DNA from: Pigoraptor vietnamica
Lineage: Eukaryota > Opisthokonta > Filasterea
Direction of reading: 5' to 3'
Assembly (NCBI GenBank): GCA_943704525.1
Contig: CALSCQ010002526.1
Span: forward strand, 1 to 36,695
Length of the DNA stretch: 36,695 bases
In this document: in pieces, positions 34,141 to 36,695 of the stretch
How the letters are laid out: the number at the start of each line of letters is the position of its first letter
Numbering within the stretch: position 1 is the first letter of the stretch
Translations under genes and position numbers: made by a program
The notes under the pieces: generated by a model
Databases searched by the model: none
What the model was told of the DNA's origin: nothing
Seen by the model: the letters and a program-made list of their open reading frames with translations, nothing else

Positions 34141-36613
34141 CTACCTGTCGCCCGGCGTCAACACGAACGCGACGCCATCGCCGCCGTCGCCTTCGTCCGC
34201 CTGCGACTCCATGGAGACGGTGAAGTCGTCTTCGTCGTGCAGCTGCTCCACCTGAGAGAGCAAACGGAAGGGCATTCAGTACTGTGATGCAGTCAAACCG
34301 AGCCCATCACCACGACCACACATTCGCTGACCCTGGACCCGTGAGTACCCCTGCCCTGGACACAAACACAAGAGCAACGCAGTAATCATACGCTCGCGAA
34401 TATACTCTGTGCGCCGCACACACGCGCCCCTGCACACGCGGGCAACACACAAAACGGATGCACCCGCGCCAGCCAGCGTCTAATGAAAGGCGGTAAAATT
34501 CGCCCCATGCACGCAAGCAATCGCAGCGCATCCCCACCATAGCATCGTCGAATGTCACGACAAATCCCTTCTTCGTTTTCCTGAAAACGTTCGTGACGTT
34601 CGCCAGCGGGACGGCGTACTTGGCCGCCAACTTCTGCTTGAGATTATCCACCGTGAAGGCCTCGAGGAAGAGCGCGTTGAAGTGCCGCTCGCTCTCTTTC
34701 CGCACGTAGATGGTGACCACTGGGGCACAACAGCCGATCATTAGGCGGGAGTCCTTCTTCGCGCTCGGGCGCACAGAGAACACGAAATTACGGCCGTTCA
34801 CACACTCACAGACACCCAGACACAGACAACAACACCAACACGGCCGCACACGCACTCACCCGGCTCACTCCTTCGGGGCACCTTGCGAGGAGGTGGCGCC
34901 GTGACGAGTCCAGAGGACTGCTCGACAGACTCGCTGTCGTCAAACTCACTCCGCGGCCTCTTGGGGAAGCGCACGCCCTCAGGCAAACTGCCGGCGCGAT
35001 CGGCGACGCCCGCGCCATTGTCACCAAACACCCCGTATGCTGCCGACGATGGGGACGAGCCGTCAGCCCCGGCAGCAGACACGTGCTCGGTCGGGAGGGA
35101 GGCGAAAATGCGGTCGAGGAGAGTGGGTTTGGGACCAACAGGCGACGTTGGCGTGAGCCTCGTGAACGTCTGAGGGGGGCTGAACGGAGAGCGCACGGGA
35201 TTCGAGTTGCCGCCGAACTCTGCGGGCGCAGGGCAAATTTAGCGCCCGAGGGAAGAGAGGCACACCAATCAACTTACACGGGACGCACAACGAAAAACAC
35301 GTCCCGCGATACGCACAATGGCAGCCACACACACGCTACGCATCGCGAGCAGCACACGAATCGCGACAGGCGGCGGCATGGCTGGATACCGAGAACCAAA
35401 GCGGGCACACGCAACACGCAAACACGCAACGCCTCGCAGTAACGCACAAGCAACACACGGATCCAAAGCACCCACTGAGCTCCTGCTGCTTGATAATCTT
35501 CATCATGCGCTTCTCCACACCGCGTGCCTCGTCTTTGTTCTTGCGCTCGGCGCCCTGGCGCACGCACGCAAAGTGTCAGTGCAACCCATCCGAGAGAGAG
35601 AAGGCGTCACATCGCCCATTCGTCGCAAACGCCGTCACGGGGAATCGAAAGCGGCGCTAAATGACAGGGACCCATCTCATCACAGCACGAACCCCACCTT
35701 GTCGCGGAACACCTTGACTTGGCAGTAGGCGCGGTGGACAGTAACCGACTCTTCGTACGACGACGTAATGTCCTCGCACGTGTCGACCTGCAAGCGCAGC
35801 GGGACGCCCTTCACGCCCTTCTGCGGCGAAAAGTCCGTGCTGAGGCAGTTGAGGCGCACGACGATTTTGGCGCCATCGCGCGGGCTCCAGAGAAACTCGA
35901 GCGCGTTGAAAGAGATCTCGGTAATGTCCGAGACGCCCGTTGAAGACTTGCGATCTGCGCGGCGCAAACAGGGTTTGAGTGTCAATGTATGCGCGCGCGT
36001 GTGTGTGTGTGTGTGCGTGTGTGTGTGTGTGCGTGTGTGTGTGCACGCACATACGTACATGGTCACACGTAAAAGGTCAATGCAGAACGACACGCAATAG
36101 AAAGAGGCCCGCCCACCCCCCCTCATGCGCACAACATAAATCCATGACGAGCGAGAAACGGATCCCGACGGGCAAGACAAGCAGTAACACCCCGCGGACC
36201 CACCGCAGTCGAGGGCGCGGGCGGCCGATCCCATGTTCTGGCTGCGCCAATACTGCCAGTACTCGCGCTCGGAGCGCTGGTCCTTCTCGTCGTGGAAGAC
36301 GAGGTGCAGGCTCGATTTCACGAGTGCATCGTCAGAAAGATCGTCCGCGCGACTTTCTAACGTCACTGTGTAGTATTGCCCTGCACGTGTGAAGGAGTTT
36401 AAGACATGAAGCGGAGTGACGACTGTGTGCGTGATGGTGCACGATTGCGAGCGCGTGTATGCAAATGTGTGTTGTGTGTTGTGTCTGTGTGAGTGTGTGT
36501 GTGAGTGTGGGTGGTGCAGGAAGTGGCGACACACACCCTTGTTGAGGTATGTCAACGTGTCCTCGTCCACTTTCTGCGCAATCGACGTCGGCGCCTCAAG
36601 ACAGTACGTGTAC
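34141..36613 (-). CDS. GRHL: Grainyhead-like transcription factor (gene N, 5' end outside window)
   Basis: Seven exons are visible: complement of 34141..34251, 34538..34719, 34860..35219, 35476..35554, 35698..35954, 36204..36380 and 36537..36613. The last is preceded by an acceptor (GACAG), so upstream exons lie off the right edge. The DNA-binding immunoglobulin-like core is present: YCLEAPTS...LTYLNKGQYYTVTLES, LVFHDEKDQRSEREYWQYW, ISFNALEFLWS, then NCLSTDFSPQKGVKGVPL and VHRAYCQVKVFRDKGAERKN. These match Grainyhead more closely than CP2/LSF (NCLSTDF, QKGVKG, HRAYCQ, DKGAERK). A disordered 120-residue linker (34860..35219) follows. The C-terminal dimerisation domain is also Grainyhead-like: VTIYVRKESERHFNALFLEA, then VFRKTKKGFVVTFDDAMVEQ. 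In animals the family controls epithelial and barrier genes, and in fungi cell-wall genes. The protein lacks only its unseen N-terminus. It is convergent with PCM1. Confidence 0.94.
36000..36043. repeat. (GT)n microsatellite in Grainyhead intron
   Basis: A GT run with GC variants on the plus strand, so (CA)n on the coding strand, about 45 bp before the acceptor of the exon that starts at 35954. A looser GT-rich stretch occurs at 36421-36515 in the preceding intron. Confidence 0.85.
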
Positions 36614-36695
36614 CTGTCCCGGTTACACGTCAGTACACAGCGGCGCTCCGCACATTCCACTGCTCACACGATTGCGCTGATACCCGCCCCCCCCC

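Overview
The window is nuclear DNA from a GC-rich, intron-rich unicellular eukaryote. The genes have spliceosomal introns (one has 15), introns are loaded with (GT)n/(CA)n microsatellites, and no operon-like clusters are seen. Several proteins are strikingly animal-like: a Grainyhead transcription factor, a PCM1-type centriolar-satellite scaffold, a pi-type glutathione S-transferase, TMEM165, PGM2, HEXD, an ICT1/MRPL58 release factor and a BRPF-type PHD scaffold. Together they suggest a unicellular relative of animals (holozoan or close opisthokont). This is inference from gene content; no rRNA or organelle marker is present to prove it.

Fourteen genes were modelled by hand from reading frame, splice phase and family alignment recalled from memory. 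From left to right: (A,-) the 5' end of an ankyrin-type gene leaving the window; (B,+) a large ankyrin-repeat protein, head-to-head with A and sharing a duplicated exon with it; (C,-) an F-box-like protein with about twenty 20-residue leucine-rich repeats; (D,+) PGM2-type phosphoglucomutase/phosphopentomutase, 16 exons; (E,-) a membrane protein with a YqcI/YcgG-like domain; (F,-) hexosaminidase D; (G,+) pi-class GST whose start codon is split by an intron; (H,-) BRPF-like PHD/extended-PHD protein; (I,+) small three-helix membrane protein of unknown family; (J,-) unknown protein rich in S/T-P sites; (K,+) mitochondrial peptidyl-tRNA hydrolase ICT1; (L,-) TMEM165/GDT1 Golgi cation transporter; (M,+) PCM1; (N,-) Grainyhead, whose 5' end lies beyond the right edge.

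Twelve of the thirteen neighbouring pairs are in opposite orientation, so the window is a nearly strict alternation of divergent promoters and convergent 3' ends. Divergent intergenic regions carry recurrent short motifs: inverted GTAAC/GTTAC elements and E2F-type TTTGGCGCG sites. Apart from this spacing the genes do not form one pathway; they serve carbohydrate metabolism (D, F), the secretory pathway (L), mitochondria (K), redox (G), chromatin (H), transcription (N) and the centrosome (M).

The 52 donor sites I could place have a distinctive consensus, GTG[C/G]GT rather than GTRAGT, and two introns use GC donors. No tRNA, rRNA, CRISPR, transposon or virus-derived element was recognised.
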